A stretch of DNA of 64,000 nt from Pseudomonadales bacterium (GTDB lineage Bacteria; Pseudomonadota; Gammaproteobacteria; Pseudomonadales; UBA7239): positions 186,001-250,000 of the forward strand of contig JANQLY010000004.1 in the NCBI GenBank assembly GCA_028280345.1, given 5' to 3'. Position 1 is the first letter of the stretch; each line of letters opens with the position of its first letter. Shown here one piece after another: positions 20,365-30,647 of this stretch. A program made the position numbers and the translations under genes. The notes beneath the pieces were generated by a model. It was not told the DNA's origin. It saw nothing but the letters and a program-made list of their open reading frames with translations, and did not search any database.

Positions 20365-22113
20365 TTGCAACCAAAACGTATTGTACACAGGCAGGCGGTG
20401 GAGTCAGCCAGCAATTTTGATCAATCGATACCACCACTGCTGCAACGGGTTTATCGCCAGCGCGGTGTGACCGAGCAACAAAGCCTTGAGCTGGAGCTGG
20501 CGGGTTTGCCGTCACCGCACCAAATGAAGGGTATTTCCACTGCGGTGGATCTACTCTGTGAGACATTGGACAACGGGCAACGTATCACGGTGGTTGGCGA
20601 CTTTGATGCAGACGGAGCTACAAGTTCGGCACTGGCGATTCATGCACTGCGTGCGATGGGCTTTGACTGTGATTTTCTCGTGCCAAACCGTTTTGAATAC
20701 GGCTATGGCCTGACACCGGAAATCGTTGCCGAAGCGCAACAGCAGCAACAGCCGGATCTGATTATTACCGTGGACAACGGTATTTCGAGTCATTCAGGTG
20801 TGGAACAAGCCAATAAGCTTGGTGTGAAAGTCATCGTGACCGATCATCACCTGCCTGGCGAAGACCTACCCGCTGCAGCGGCGATTGTGAATCCGAACCA
20901 GCCCGGTTGTGAGTTTCCCACGAAAAACCTCGCCGGGGTTGGTGTAATTTTCTATCTGCTTAGCGCCTTACGCAGCCGCTTGCGCGAACAGAACTATTTT
21001 GTCGAACACAAACTCGATGAACCGAACCTTGCGGATTATCTTGATCTTGTGGCGCTCGGCACGGTAGCCGATGTAGTACCACTGGATTTTTATAACCGTA
21101 TTTTCGTGGAACAGGGTCTGCGCCGTATTCGCGCCGGGCGCACGCGACCGGGTATTACCGCATTGATAGATGTGGCACGGCGCCAGCAGCAGCGCCTGGT
21201 GTCCAGCGATCTCGCGTTTTCACTTGCGCCGCGTTTGAATGCGGCGGGGCGCATGGATGATATGAGTACGGGGATTCATTGCCTGCTCACAGAAAATATC
21301 ACCGAAGCACGCCTTGCGGCGAGTGAACTGGATGAACTGAATCGTGATCGACGCACGATAGAGCAGGGCATGAAAGAAGAAGCGATAAAAGATCTCGATA
21401 ATCTGCATCTCGATAACGAACAACTGCCCTGGGGCTTGTGTGTTTACGATGAGAACTGGCACCAGGGGGTGGTGGGTATTCTCGCGTCGCGGCTCAAGGA
21501 ACGCTATCACCGCCCGGTGATCGCGTTTGCACCGGTGGGCAACGGCGAGATCAAAGGTTCGGCTCGCTCCATACCGGGTTTTCATATTCGCGATGCACTG
21601 GATGCGATTGCGACACAAAACCCTGGTGTGCTCGACAAGTTCGGTGGTCATGCTATGGCGGCGGGTTTAACTTTGTGCCTGGAACAACAGCAAACCTTTT
21701 TTGAACTGTTTGATGTCTATACCCGTGAGCAACTTACCGAGCAGGATTTATCCGCTGAGTTATACAGTGATGGAGAGTTGACCTCCGATGAATTTAATCT
21801 GCCGCTCGCACAACAGCTGCGCCACGCCGGTCCCTGGGGACAACAGTTTCCCGAACCGACGTTCGATGGTGTGTTTACCGTGATCAATCGCCGTGTGGTC
21901 GGTGCAAAGCATTTAAAACTGGTATTACAGCCTGATGGTGAAACGCAAACCGTGGTCGATGCGATTGCATTTAATATGGAAACTTACTGGCTTGAGGAAT
22001 TACAAACGGGAGAACAGATACGCGCATTGTATAAACTCGATGTCAATGAATATCGCGGTATCGAGAGTGTGCAGTTGATTGTGGATTATTTGGAAAAATA
22101 TCTCAGTTCATAG
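20365..22113 (+). CDS. recJ: Single-stranded-DNA-specific exonuclease RecJ
   Basis: RecJ is the 5'-3' single-strand exonuclease of recombination and mismatch repair. The 582 residues show DHH-family motifs VVGDFDADGATSS, ITVDNGISS and IVTDHHLPGE, then the DHHA1 part with APRLNAAGRMDD, NWHQGVVGILASRLKERYHRPVI and GGHAMAAGL. The start is uncertain: a TTG at 20365 gives the best length, and an in-frame GTG at 20398 is possible. No ATG start fits. It converges on the hybrid kinase gene with 10 bases between stops. Confidence 0.95.
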   Translation: MQPKRIVHRQAVESASNFDQSIPPLLQRVYRQRGVTEQQSLELELAGLPSPHQMKGISTAVDLLCETLDNGQRITVVGDFDADGATSSALAIHALRAMGFDCDFLVPNRFEYGYGLTPEIVAEAQQQQQPDLIITVDNGISSHSGVEQANKLGVKVIVTDHHLPGEDLPAAAAIVNPNQPGCEFPTKNLAGVGVIFYLLSALRSRLREQNYFVEHKLDEPNLADYLDLVALGTVADVVPLDFYNRIFVEQGLRRIRAGRTRPGITALIDVARRQQQRLVSSDLAFSLAPRLNAAGRMDDMSTGIHCLLTENITEARLAASELDELNRDRRTIEQGMKEEAIKDLDNLHLDNEQLPWGLCVYDENWHQGVVGILASRLKERYHRPVIAFAPVGNGEIKGSARSIPGFHIRDALDAIATQNPGVLDKFGGHAMAAGLTLCLEQQQTFFELFDVYTREQLTEQDLSAELYSDGELTSDEFNLPLAQQLRHAGPWGQQFPEPTFDGVFTVINRRVVGAKHLKLVLQPDGETQTVVDAIAFNMETYWLEELQTGEQIRALYKLDVNEYRGIESVQLIVDYLEKYLSS

Positions 22114-22123
22114 TGGTTGTGAA

Positions 22124-24379
22124 TTACAAATATTTCACCAGTGCCCTGGTTAAGTCATCCTTGCTTACCGGCTTTGCCAAATAATCGGTACAGCCTGCTT
22201 CCAGCGCCGATTCACGATCACCGGCTAATACGCCCGCCGTTAAGGCAATAATCGGTGTCGGTTTACTCTCGTGATGCTGCTCCTGTGCGCGGATGGTTTT
22301 GGTAGCACTTAAGCCATCCATTTCCGGCATGCGCAAATCCATTAATACCAGGTCATATTGTTTGTCAGCCATTTTGTCTACTGCTTCCTGACCGTTAAGT
22401 GCAAAGTCAGCGTGGCACGGGGTATAGCGTAGGTATTCGTCAATCACCATACGGTTCATCGCAGAGTCATCAGCAACCAGAATGGCAGCGGGCGGTAACT
22501 TGGCGGCAATCAGGGCGACATCGCGCTCACGTTGGTCGATAAACTCGGACGGTTCACTTGTGGCGGGTAAATGCAGTTCGCAGTAGAACGTACTGCCCAC
22601 ATCCGGTTGGCTCTGTACCCAGATTTTGCCATCCATCGCTTCCACAAGTCGTTTACAAATCGCAAGGCCGAGGCCAGTGCCACCGAAACGTTCGCTAATC
22701 GTGGTATCGGCCTGGGCAAACGAATCAAAGATCAGATTCTGGTGTTCTTCGCAAATGCCTTCGCCGGTGTCGCGTACTTCAACGAGGATGTGGTCCGGTG
22801 ATTGATTGGAAATTCTGATTAGCACTTCGCCATCGTCGGTAAATTTAATTGCGTTGTTAACAAGGTTTACAATCAATTGGCGAATGCGCTGTGGGTCACC
22901 GAGGTGCCACGGTGCTACATCGTTGGCAATCGCATAGTTCAGTGTGATGTCCTTGTTTTTTGCCTCGCCCCACATCAAATCAAAAATACTCTCAATCAGT
23001 TGCGGCAGGTGAAACGGGGTGTTGGCCAGTTTGAGTTCGCCCGCTTCAATGCGCGAAAAATCGAGCAGGTCGTTGAGCAGACTCAACAGATGCTCGCCGG
23101 CATTTCTGAAAGCTTTAACGTAGCGTGACTGTTGATCGGACAGTTCGGTTTCTTTCAGTACGTCGGCCATGGCGAGAATCGCGTGCATCGGTGTACGAAT
23201 TTCGTGACTCATATTGGCAAGAAATAAACTCTTGGCCTGGTTGGCAGTTTCGGCTTTGACCTTGGCCAGACGCAGTTCATCCTCTATTTCCCGTCTTTCG
23301 GTGACATCGCGGGCATTAATTACAATCAGGCTCTCGTCGATATCCATGGTCTGGCCGTGCCCTTCGAGCATCAGCCAGCTACCTTCCCGGTGTAACCAGC
23401 GCGCCTCGCCGCGAATGATCTTGCCCGGTACTTCATAGAGGTAGTTAATAATGCTTTTTAAGTTAGTGATATCGTCTTCGTGCACAAAGTCATACAGGCA
23501 CATGCCCTCAAGTTCTTCAGGTCGATAGCCGAGCACCGTGCGCGATGAAGGACTTTGAAAAACAATCGTGCCGTTTTTATCAATTACGATCACAAGATCA
23601 GACGCATTTTCGATCAAGGCGCGGAAATAGCGTTCACTGCCGTGTACCTGCTGTAGCAGTTGATCTTTTTCAAATTTGAGTTTGATGGTTTCAATCACCA
23701 TATGACGATTATTAAAACCGGCAAACGTAATAAAGCAGAAATAGATCACCAGCAGGAACGACAGGAAGACACTGTCGGTGCCAAAACGCAGCAAGATTAC
23801 AAGGGCGGGAATGAGCAGTGCGGGAGTGGTAAATAGCAAAAAGCCTGCACGTAGAGATGATTGAACCGTTGTCACGCCGGATGAAACGCCCGCCACAATT
23901 AAAATAACAAACATACTCTGTAGTAGCGCGTCGGGGGTATAGAGGGTGGCACTGCCAATACCCCAACTGATGCCGTTTAACAGGGCGCCAAAGCAAAACA
24001 GTTTGTACCAGAAGTGATTATTGTCGCGACTGCGTTCGCGGAATGCTTTGTAGGCGAGGCCATTACCCAGCGCAATACAACTGTGGATCACTACCCAGAC
24101 AATCATAAAAACATGGTTTGCGAGGTTCCACATCACCATGCTTGCAATACAGGCGAGAAAAATATTAGTGAGTAGCACCGGTGGTGGCGCGTGGTGCTGG
24201 AAGTGATTGATGATCTCTGTTTCGATGCTCTGTTCGGTATCGTCGGTTACATGGGAGTCAATATCCAGCTTGCCCTTGTGCCAGCGGAAAGTGCTCTCGG
24301 AGTGATTGTATCTGGTGTCAACAGAATCGGAATTAACGGAATTGTGGGCAGGTGTGTCCAACCTTGGGGTACTCATCAT
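22124..24379 (-). CDS. Hybrid sensor histidine kinase (PAS-HisKA-HATPase-REC)
   Basis: The 751-residue protein has a polar N-terminus (1-65), about six membrane helices (65-225), a PAS domain (about 250-370; RYFRALIENASDLVIVID), a dimerisation domain with the phospho-His in MSHEIRTPMHAILAM, a complete HATPase (NLVNNAIKFT, DTGEGI, GGTGLGLAI) and a receiver (VADDSAMNR, LMDLRMPEMDG, ALTAG, AKPVS). No HPt domain is present, so phosphotransfer must use another protein. The intact ATP site contrasts with the RetS-like protein at 4850. The signal is unknown. It is divergent from prfB across 221 bases. Confidence 0.9.
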   Translation of the reverse strand: MMSTPRLDTPAHNSVNSDSVDTRYNHSESTFRWHKGKLDIDSHVTDDTEQSIETEIINHFQHHAPPPVLLTNIFLACIASMVMWNLANHVFMIVWVVIHSCIALGNGLAYKAFRERSRDNNHFWYKLFCFGALLNGISWGIGSATLYTPDALLQSMFVILIVAGVSSGVTTVQSSLRAGFLLFTTPALLIPALVILLRFGTDSVFLSFLLVIYFCFITFAGFNNRHMVIETIKLKFEKDQLLQQVHGSERYFRALIENASDLVIVIDKNGTIVFQSPSSRTVLGYRPEELEGMCLYDFVHEDDITNLKSIINYLYEVPGKIIRGEARWLHREGSWLMLEGHGQTMDIDESLIVINARDVTERREIEDELRLAKVKAETANQAKSLFLANMSHEIRTPMHAILAMADVLKETELSDQQSRYVKAFRNAGEHLLSLLNDLLDFSRIEAGELKLANTPFHLPQLIESIFDLMWGEAKNKDITLNYAIANDVAPWHLGDPQRIRQLIVNLVNNAIKFTDDGEVLIRISNQSPDHILVEVRDTGEGICEEHQNLIFDSFAQADTTISERFGGTGLGLAICKRLVEAMDGKIWVQSQPDVGSTFYCELHLPATSEPSEFIDQRERDVALIAAKLPPAAILVADDSAMNRMVIDEYLRYTPCHADFALNGQEAVDKMADKQYDLVLMDLRMPEMDGLSATKTIRAQEQHHESKPTPIIALTAGVLAGDRESALEAGCTDYLAKPVSKDDLTRALVKYL

Positions 24380-24600
24380 TGCTCAATATCCATATCAGTT
24401 ACTTCATCCCTTGCGCCGTCCTTTCTAGCGCTGGTACGCAGGAGGTCCTGAACCTGGTTTACTTACTACCTGACTGGCAGGGTGTTCCTCCACGATCAAA
24501 AAAATACACGATCAGCGGGAAAAATCAACCGCAAGCCCGTGGAAAAGCTGCCGATATGCGGTAAAATGCGCGCCTTTTAGCCGCTAATGACAGCACAACC

Positions 24601-25696
24601 ATGGAAATCAACCCGCTGCTTAATATGATCAATGACCTTCGCGAGCGTACGGATGTGCTGAGGGGGTATCTTTGACTATGCTAACAAACAGGAGCGCCTG
24701 ACAGAGGTAGAGCTGGAACTCGGTGAACCGAGTGTCTGGGATGACCCGGACAAGGCCCAGGCACTGGGGCGTGAGCGTGCTTCCCTCGAAGCTGTAGTTA
24801 ACACCATCAACGATCTCGACAATGGTTTGCAGGATGCTCGCGACCTGCTTGATCTGGCAGTGGAAGAAAATGACAGTGATACCGTGGCGGAAGTTGAACA
24901 GGAGCTGGCGTCACTTAACAACCATCTGGAAAAACTGGAATTTCGCCGTATGTTCTCCGGCGAGATGGACACGAATAACTGCTATCTCGATATTCAGGCG
25001 GGTTCCGGTGGTACTGAAGCCCAGGACTGGGCGGAGATGTTGTTGCGTATGTATCTGCGCTGGGGAGAGGACAAAGGCTTTAAAACTGAGCTTGTGGAAG
25101 CTTCTGCTGGTGATGTGGCGGGCATTAAAAGTGCCACCATTCGCTACGAGGGTGAATATGCCTTTGGCTGGCTGCGCACAGAAACCGGAGTACACCGCCT
25201 TGTGCGCAAGTCGCCGTTTGATTCTGGCAATCGCCGTCACACCTCATTTGCAGCGGTCTTTGCCTCCCCGGAAATTGACGACAATATAGATATCGATATT
25301 AACCCGGCGGATTTGCGCATCGATACCTATCGCGCTTCCGGAGCTGGTGGGCAGCATGTTAACAAGACGGACTCAGCGGTACGTATTACCCATGTGCCGA
25401 CGAATACCGTGGTGCAGTGTCAGAGCCAGCGCTCACAACACGCGAACAAGGACTTTGCGATGAAGCAGTTGCGTGCCAAACTCTACGAGTTGGAAATGCT
25501 CAAACGCAATGAAGAAGCCCAGGCGTTGGAAGACAGCAAGTCAGATATTGGCTGGGGCAGCCAGATTCGCTCCTATGTGCTCGACGATCAGCGTATCAAG
25601 GATTTGCGTACCAATGTGCAAACGAGCAATTGCCAGAACGTACTCGATGGAGATATTGATCAGTTTATCGAGGCCAGCCTGAAAGCCGGGCTGTAA
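24601..25696 (+). CDS. prfB: Peptide chain release factor 2, with programmed +1 frameshift
   Basis: RF2 releases peptides at UGA and UAA. The first 24 codons run from the ATG at 24601 to CTT at 24670-24672, followed by in-frame TGA (24673-24675). The main frame continues at GAC 24674 after a +1 shift, giving 364 residues. The shift site is the classic one: internal Shine-Dalgarno AGGGGGTAT just before CTT TGA C (24661-24676). The recognition motif SPF and the catalytic GGQ (about residues 249-251, in [15 protein letters not shown]) are present. It is followed by lysS, as in E. coli. Confidence 0.97.
24661..24676 (+). promoter_or_regulatory. prfB autoregulatory frameshift site
   Basis: AGG GGG TAT CTT TGA C: a Shine-Dalgarno-like element three bases before a CTT slippery codon and an in-frame UGA. 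In known bacteria low RF2 favours the +1 shift, so RF2 controls its own synthesis. Confidence 0.96.
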
Positions 25697-25745
25697 ACTT
25701 TAACCCCTTAATCCGAAACCCTTAACGAGAAAGAAAGAGCAAGCC

Positions 25746-27233
25746 ATGAGCGATCAAAATAGTGCAGCGGACGAGAATAAACTAATCGCAGAACGACGTA
25801 GCAAGCTCAAGACCCTGCGTGAGCAAAAAGGCGTGGCGTTTCCGAACAGCTTCCGTCGTGATGCCTATGCGCAGGAGTTACAGGAAAAACTCGGTGATAA
25901 GGAAAAGCCCGAACTTGAGGAGCTTGATCATCAGGCAGCGGTAGCCGGACGTATTATGGCCAAGCGCGGCCCGTTTCTTGTGTTGCAGGATGTCAGTGGT
26001 CGTATTCAACTGTATACCGACAAGAATGCCTTGCCCGAGGAAACTGTTGCAGAAATCAAAACCTGGGATATCGGTGATATCGTGGGTGCGCAGGGTCCGG
26101 TGCATAAATCCGGCAAGGGTGATCTCTATGTCAATATGCAAAGTGCAGAGCTGTTAACCAAGTCTCTGCGCCCGCTTCCTGATAAACATCACGGTTTGAC
26201 CGATACCGAAATTCGCTATCGCCAACGTTATGTTGATCTGATTATGAATGAAGAGGCACGCAAGGTATTTAAAACCCGTGCTACGGTGATTGATGCGATT
26301 CGTGATTACCTGACGGATCGGGATTTTATGGAAGTGGAAACTCCGATGATGCAAACCATTCCCGGTGGTGCGACGGCGCGCCCGTTTGTGACGTACCATA
26401 ATGCACTGGATCTCGAGATGTTTCTGCGTATTGCACCGGAGCTGTATCTCAAACGTCTTGTAGTGGGTGGTTTTGAAAAAGTGTTTGAAATTAACCGCAA
26501 CTTTCGCAATGAGGGGCTAAGCACACGACATAACCCGGAATTTACCATGCTGGAGTTTTATCAGGCCTATGCGGACTACAAAGACTTGATTGTATTAACC
26601 GAGGATATGCTGTGCTATGTAGCAGAGCGTGCTCTAGGGTCAACTACATTTAGTCATCAGGGTGAAACCATTGATTTTGGTACCTCGTTTGCGCAGATGA
26701 CGGTGTTCGACTCGATTCTGCATTACAACAGCGATATTAGCGCCGCCGATCTTAATGATCTCGATAAAGCGCGCGCCATCGCTGAACGCCTTGAAATTCC
26801 ACTGAAAGATTCCTATGGCCTTGGCAAGGTGCAAATCGAAATCTTTGAGAAAACCGTTGAACACCGTTTGATGCAGCCCACGTTTATCACTGAATACCCG
26901 ACAGAAGTTTCACCACTGGCGCGTCGCAACGATGACAATCCGTTTGTTACCGACCGCTTTGAGTTTTTTGTCGGTGGCCGCGAGATTGCCAACGGCTTTT
27001 CCGAGCTTAACGATGCGGAAGACCAGGCAGAACGCTTCCAGCAGCAAGTGGCAGAAAAAGATGCGGGTGATGATGAGGCGATGCACTACGATGCCGACTA
27101 TATTGCCGCGCTGGAATACGGTTTACCGCCGACAGCGGGAGAGGGAATCGGGATTGATCGGCTGGTGATGTTGTTGACGGACAGCGATTCAATTAAAGAT
27201 GTATTACTATTCCCCCATATGAAACCGGTTTAA
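25746..27233 (+). CDS. lysS: Lysyl-tRNA synthetase, class II
   Basis: LysS charges tRNA-Lys. The 495 residues show the N-terminal OB-fold anticodon-binding domain (about 60-165, [20 protein letters not shown]) and the class II core: motif 2 [26 protein letters not shown] and motif 3 [20 protein letters not shown]. It lies 49 bases downstream of prfB, the common prfB-lysS arrangement. Confidence 0.97.
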   Translation: MSDQNSAADENKLIAERRSKLKTLREQKGVAFPNSFRRDAYAQELQEKLGDKEKPELEELDHQAAVAGRIMAKRGPFLVLQDVSGRIQLYTDKNALPEETVAEIKTWDIGDIVGAQGPVHKSGKGDLYVNMQSAELLTKSLRPLPDKHHGLTDTEIRYRQRYVDLIMNEEARKVFKTRATVIDAIRDYLTDRDFMEVETPMMQTIPGGATARPFVTYHNALDLEMFLRIAPELYLKRLVVGGFEKVFEINRNFRNEGLSTRHNPEFTMLEFYQAYADYKDLIVLTEDMLCYVAERALGSTTFSHQGETIDFGTSFAQMTVFDSILHYNSDISAADLNDLDKARAIAERLEIPLKDSYGLGKVQIEIFEKTVEHRLMQPTFITEYPTEVSPLARRNDDNPFVTDRFEFFVGGREIANGFSELNDAEDQAERFQQQVAEKDAGDDEAMHYDADYIAALEYGLPPTAGEGIGIDRLVMLLTDSDSIKDVLLFPHMKPV

Positions 27234-27404
27234 AGCGGCTGAGCTTGGCCACACGGCGTTAAAGTCCGGATCTCGAAATGCTCAGGTATGAATTATACAT
27301 TCCGCTTTCTCGACAGGGCTTTGCCTTGTCTGGCCATCGCTCGCAACGTTTTAAATGGGGTAATTGTTGCGACCATAATCTTTAACTCTGGAAAGGATTA
27401 AAAA

Positions 27405-28091
27405 ATGTCGTCAGGGAATATTAAACTTGATCCAGGCTGGCTCGCTGTAATCGGCGAAGAGTTTGATAAACCCTATATGCAGGAATTGCGCGCGTTTTTG
27501 CAAGCGGAGAAACAGGCGGGTAAAACCATCTACCCACCAGGTTCGCTCTGGTTTAATGCGTTTAATACGACACCGTTTGACAAGGTAAAAGTGGTGATTC
27601 TTGGACAGGATCCCTATCACGGCCCGCATCAGGCACATGGTTTGTGTTTCTCGGTACAAAAAGGCATTCCGTTCCCGCCGTCGCTGCAAAACATCTTCAA
27701 GGAAATTAATACCGACCTGCAATTACCGTATCCGTCTCACGGCTGCTTGCAAAGTTGGGCTGAGCAGGGGGTGTTATTACTCAATGCGGTACTTACTGTT
27801 GAGCAGTCTCGTGCGGCATCGCATCAGGGTCGCGGCTGGGAAACCTTTACCGATGCGGCCGTAGCTGCGTTAAACCAGCAGCGTGAAGGCCTGGTATTTT
27901 TACTTTGGGGTAGCTATGCACAAAAGAAAGGTGCGATTATCGACCAAAGCAAACATCTGGTATTAAAGTCGCCGCACCCTTCACCGCTATCTGCGCATCG
28001 CGGCTTTTTTGGTAATCGACATTTCTCGCAGGCGAATCAGTATTTGCAGCAACAGGGCCAGGAGCCGATTAATTGGCAGTTATCGGAATAG
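27405..28091 (+). CDS. ung: Uracil-DNA glycosylase
   Basis: Ung removes uracil from DNA in base-excision repair. The 228 residues contain the catalytic water-activating loop [14 protein letters not shown] (catalytic Asp 69), the LLNAVLTVE segment and the Leu/His loop [17 protein letters not shown]. The size is typical of family 1. The 171 bases between lysS and ung hold no obvious gene; a GGAAAGGA site precedes the ATG. Confidence 0.97.
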   Translation: MSSGNIKLDPGWLAVIGEEFDKPYMQELRAFLQAEKQAGKTIYPPGSLWFNAFNTTPFDKVKVVILGQDPYHGPHQAHGLCFSVQKGIPFPPSLQNIFKEINTDLQLPYPSHGCLQSWAEQGVLLLNAVLTVEQSRAASHQGRGWETFTDAAVAALNQQREGLVFLLWGSYAQKKGAIIDQSKHLVLKSPHPSPLSAHRGFFGNRHFSQANQYLQQQGQEPINWQLSE

Positions 28092-28111
28092 TTTACCCCT
28101 GAAGAATCTGG

Positions 28112-29857
28112 TTAGTTTTTATTTTTTCTTCGGTTCGGATGAAAGAACCAGGCCAGCCCAATAAATACTAAATACAGCAGAACCACAATCCCGGCCACAT
28201 TTAAGGCATACAGCATTAGCGGCTTTTCTTCCTTCTTATCAGGAATAGCTTCAGCCACTGCCGGTGCAGGTTCGGATGTCACTTTTTCGGCAGGTTTGTT
28301 CAAATTCTCCCCGCGCCATTGATAGTCTGTATCGCAATATGGCTCGCAAGACAATTTAGTCTCTGACAGGGGTTCTTCGTTGTCTTGTGTTTCCTCTATT
28401 TCTTCGGTCAGCGGTGTATCGATAAACTCATAAGGCAGCGGATCAACGATCCGGGGCTCTTGCTCAGGATAGGCAATTTCACCTGATCCACCACCTCCGA
28501 GCTTTCTTACATATGAAGTAGTAAACGTTCTTTCATCGGGTAGTGGGTCTAATTTGACGGGTGGCCCGGATGCTTCATTGATGAGCCGATCCATAAGGTA
28601 AGAATCTTTCTCCAGATCATGGGAAATTTCCACGCGGCTAATAATGCCTGGCAAATCAAACGCGTGAATAGAGAGAATTTGTTGCACGCGCCATAGTCTT
28701 CCACGCCCATCGTAGTTCTCTGCCAAAACGATATTCCAGCTATCTTCATCAATATAAAATCGTCGTTTGCTATAAATATGGCGTTTATCAGCTTTTAATT
28801 TTCCCTCAACTACCCATACCCGATGCCGTTCATAGCGAATAAAATCTGCAACGGGATAGCCTGCCTGAATAAAATCGTTATAGCCTAAAGCTGGACTATC
28901 CATTGCATAGTTGTGATAAGGAATAAACATTTCCTGCCTGCCTAGTATTACCCAATCAAATCTATCTGTAGCGCCATTAAATCCTCGTCGATCATCAAAG
29001 GTACGTAACCCGCCAGGACCTGAAGGAAAATCATAGGCAAGCGTCGGTGCTCGCCTTACTCGACGGGTTCCTGGCAGATACTGCCAGGCCCTTCTTTCGA
29101 GAAAAGGTAAATGATCTTGAATGAGAATAATTTCCCCCTTCTTTCTCGCCGGGGATTGAATGGTTTCCAAAACATATTGCAGCCCGGTTACATTGTTATC
29201 TTCTACTGTACTGGCATATTTGGGTGAAAGCGTCAGTTCTTCATAAGTTTGGAATGCATTTGAGCCGTCCTGGAATACGGCGACCCGATGGAATCGGGAG
29301 CGTGTTGCTGGATATGATACCCGGTGAATATGGTTCCAGATTATTTCCAGGCCATTTTCCGGGAAAGGAAATGGGATGCCGGGATATGTCACAAGAAGAC
29401 TACCATCGAAATCAAGGGCTGCATTCAGTGTGTTGCCAACCGAGGCCGATTCAATGCTGTCACTATAGCGGGTATGTCGATGGGACGGATAAATATCCAT
29501 AAAGGCACGGTCGGGATATTTACGAATAAGAGCAATCATTCCTTGTGAAAGACTATCTTTGTATAGATCAAGGTTGTTGCGGTGAATGCGCAAAATGGGT
29601 TCTTCATTTGCGTATAGCCAGGGCTGTGTATCGCCACTCTTGTGATAAGACGCCGCATGCAGATTATCAGGAAAGCCGTGGATTAACGGCGGAATATTTT
29701 GCTCGGGGTAAGCTTCGTTATTGTTTCCCGTTATGAGCGCACCGGTTTTGGTATGAGTTTGGTGTAACAGCAATAAATCATCGAGTGATGTTTTTGCAAA
29801 TCCGGAGGTGCTTACTAAAAACAGCGAAAAAAATATCAGTCTTTTAAATTTGAGCAT
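28112..29857 (-). CDS. DUF1329 (LolB-like fold) protein with C-terminal membrane anchor
   Basis: The 581 residues have a signal peptide (cleavage after SGFA, about residue 21), then a DUF1329 domain to about residue 430 (IPFPFPENGLEIIWNH, LGRQEMFIPYHNY, VWVVEGKLK, RRFYIDEDSWNIVL). This family is predicted to have a LolA/LolB-like fold and often accompanies DUF1302 and RND-type exporters. Here the partners are absent. A proline- and acid-rich tail (about 440-545) ends in a membrane helix (about 548-572) and a basic HPNRRKNKN end. I do not know such a tail in other DUF1329 proteins. The role is unknown. Confidence 0.72.
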   Translation of the reverse strand: MLKFKRLIFFSLFLVSTSGFAKTSLDDLLLLHQTHTKTGALITGNNNEAYPEQNIPPLIHGFPDNLHAASYHKSGDTQPWLYANEEPILRIHRNNLDLYKDSLSQGMIALIRKYPDRAFMDIYPSHRHTRYSDSIESASVGNTLNAALDFDGSLLVTYPGIPFPFPENGLEIIWNHIHRVSYPATRSRFHRVAVFQDGSNAFQTYEELTLSPKYASTVEDNNVTGLQYVLETIQSPARKKGEIILIQDHLPFLERRAWQYLPGTRRVRRAPTLAYDFPSGPGGLRTFDDRRGFNGATDRFDWVILGRQEMFIPYHNYAMDSPALGYNDFIQAGYPVADFIRYERHRVWVVEGKLKADKRHIYSKRRFYIDEDSWNIVLAENYDGRGRLWRVQQILSIHAFDLPGIISRVEISHDLEKDSYLMDRLINEASGPPVKLDPLPDERTFTTSYVRKLGGGGSGEIAYPEQEPRIVDPLPYEFIDTPLTEEIEETQDNEEPLSETKLSCEPYCDTDYQWRGENLNKPAEKVTSEPAPAVAEAIPDKKEEKPLMLYALNVAGIVVLLYLVFIGLAWFFHPNRRKNKN

Positions 29858-29902
29858 TATATTGTTGCCGCTTCTTTTTTAGTCAGGGTAACAGCTCTGA
29901 GT

Positions 29903-29940
29903 AAAAAGTAAACTCCCCCGGACTGCTCGGGAGAGTTTAC
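29903..29940 (-). terminator. Rho-independent terminator (minus strand) after the PspA-like gene
   Basis: A 13-bp stem with one mismatch (29908-29920 with 29928-29940, GTAAACTCTCCCG on the minus strand). On the minus strand it is followed by TTTTT. It sits 11 bases beyond the stop of the gene at 29952. Confidence 0.85.
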
Positions 29941-29951
29941 AAAAATTGCTA

Positions 29952-30641
29952 TTATTTGTTTTTTAGTCGCTCCAGAACTTTATTAACGCGTTCTTCCGTG
30001 TCGTCGATGCCGGCTTTCGATAACTGTTTTTCCAGCGGGTTGTGATCGAGCCGGTCTTCTACTTCTTCATAAGCTGCCTCCTTGTCCTCTGCCCACTGCT
30101 GCAGCGAGAGTACATGTTGTCGGGTGTTATTGAGATTGCTGAGCTGCTCGCTCAACAGGTTGTTTTGCGGTTGTAAAATACGAGTCTGTTGTCGCGTATT
30201 GACGGCGGTTTTCGCCAGACGCAGGTCGCGACGATAGCGATTCAAGTCAGATAATGCTTTGCGCAGCGAGGTTTCGAGTTTGGTCTCCCGCTGTTGTAAT
30301 TGTCGCAGCTGTCGTTGCAGCACTTCCTGTTCTTGCTCATGCCCCGCAATATCTTCGGCGAGTTCCCGCAGCAGGTTCTCTTCTGTGCTGTCAGTGTTAA
30401 CCACTTGTTCAGCTTGCTGTTCACGCTTTTTAACCATATGTTGCAGAGAGCTAATATCCCGTTCAATCTGTTTGCGTGTTGCGATGAGCTCCGATAAATC
30501 CCGGCGTCGTTTTTGCACGGCGTTTTCACAGTCGATAATTTCCTGTTCGAAAATTCGAATTGCATTGGCATCCACAACGACTTCGACAGCTTCACGGGTT
30601 GTGGCACGGCTCAGGGTAAAAAGTTTTTGAAAAATCATCAT
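29952..30641 (-). CDS. PspA/IM30 family protein (YjfJ-like)
   Basis: The 229 residues are almost entirely coiled coil, starting MIFQKLFTLSRATTREAVEVV and ending with NPLEKQLSKAGI...VNKVLERLKNK, close in pattern to the end of E. coli YjfJ. PspA/IM30 proteins bind stressed inner membranes and form ESCRT-III-like assemblies. An AGGAGG site precedes the start. The gene is 6 bases downstream of a YiaAB-type two-helix membrane protein, with which it very likely forms a small operon closed by a terminator. A membrane-stress role is inferred. Confidence 0.78.
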   Translation of the reverse strand: MMIFQKLFTLSRATTREAVEVVVDANAIRIFEQEIIDCENAVQKRRRDLSELIATRKQIERDISSLQHMVKKREQQAEQVVNTDSTEENLLRELAEDIAGHEQEQEVLQRQLRQLQQRETKLETSLRKALSDLNRYRRDLRLAKTAVNTRQQTRILQPQNNLLSEQLSNLNNTRQHVLSLQQWAEDKEAAYEEVEDRLDHNPLEKQLSKAGIDDTEERVNKVLERLKNK

Positions 30642-30647
30642 AGCCTC

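Noticed and set aside
20315..20566. Upstream extension of thiE to an earlier ATG
   Set aside because: It would overlap recJ by about 200 bases and adds residues unlike any ThiE N-terminus.
27312..27330. Hairpin GACAGGGC / GCCTTGTC between lysS and ung
   Set aside because: One G-U pair and no T-run follow, so it is too weak to call a terminator or riboswitch.
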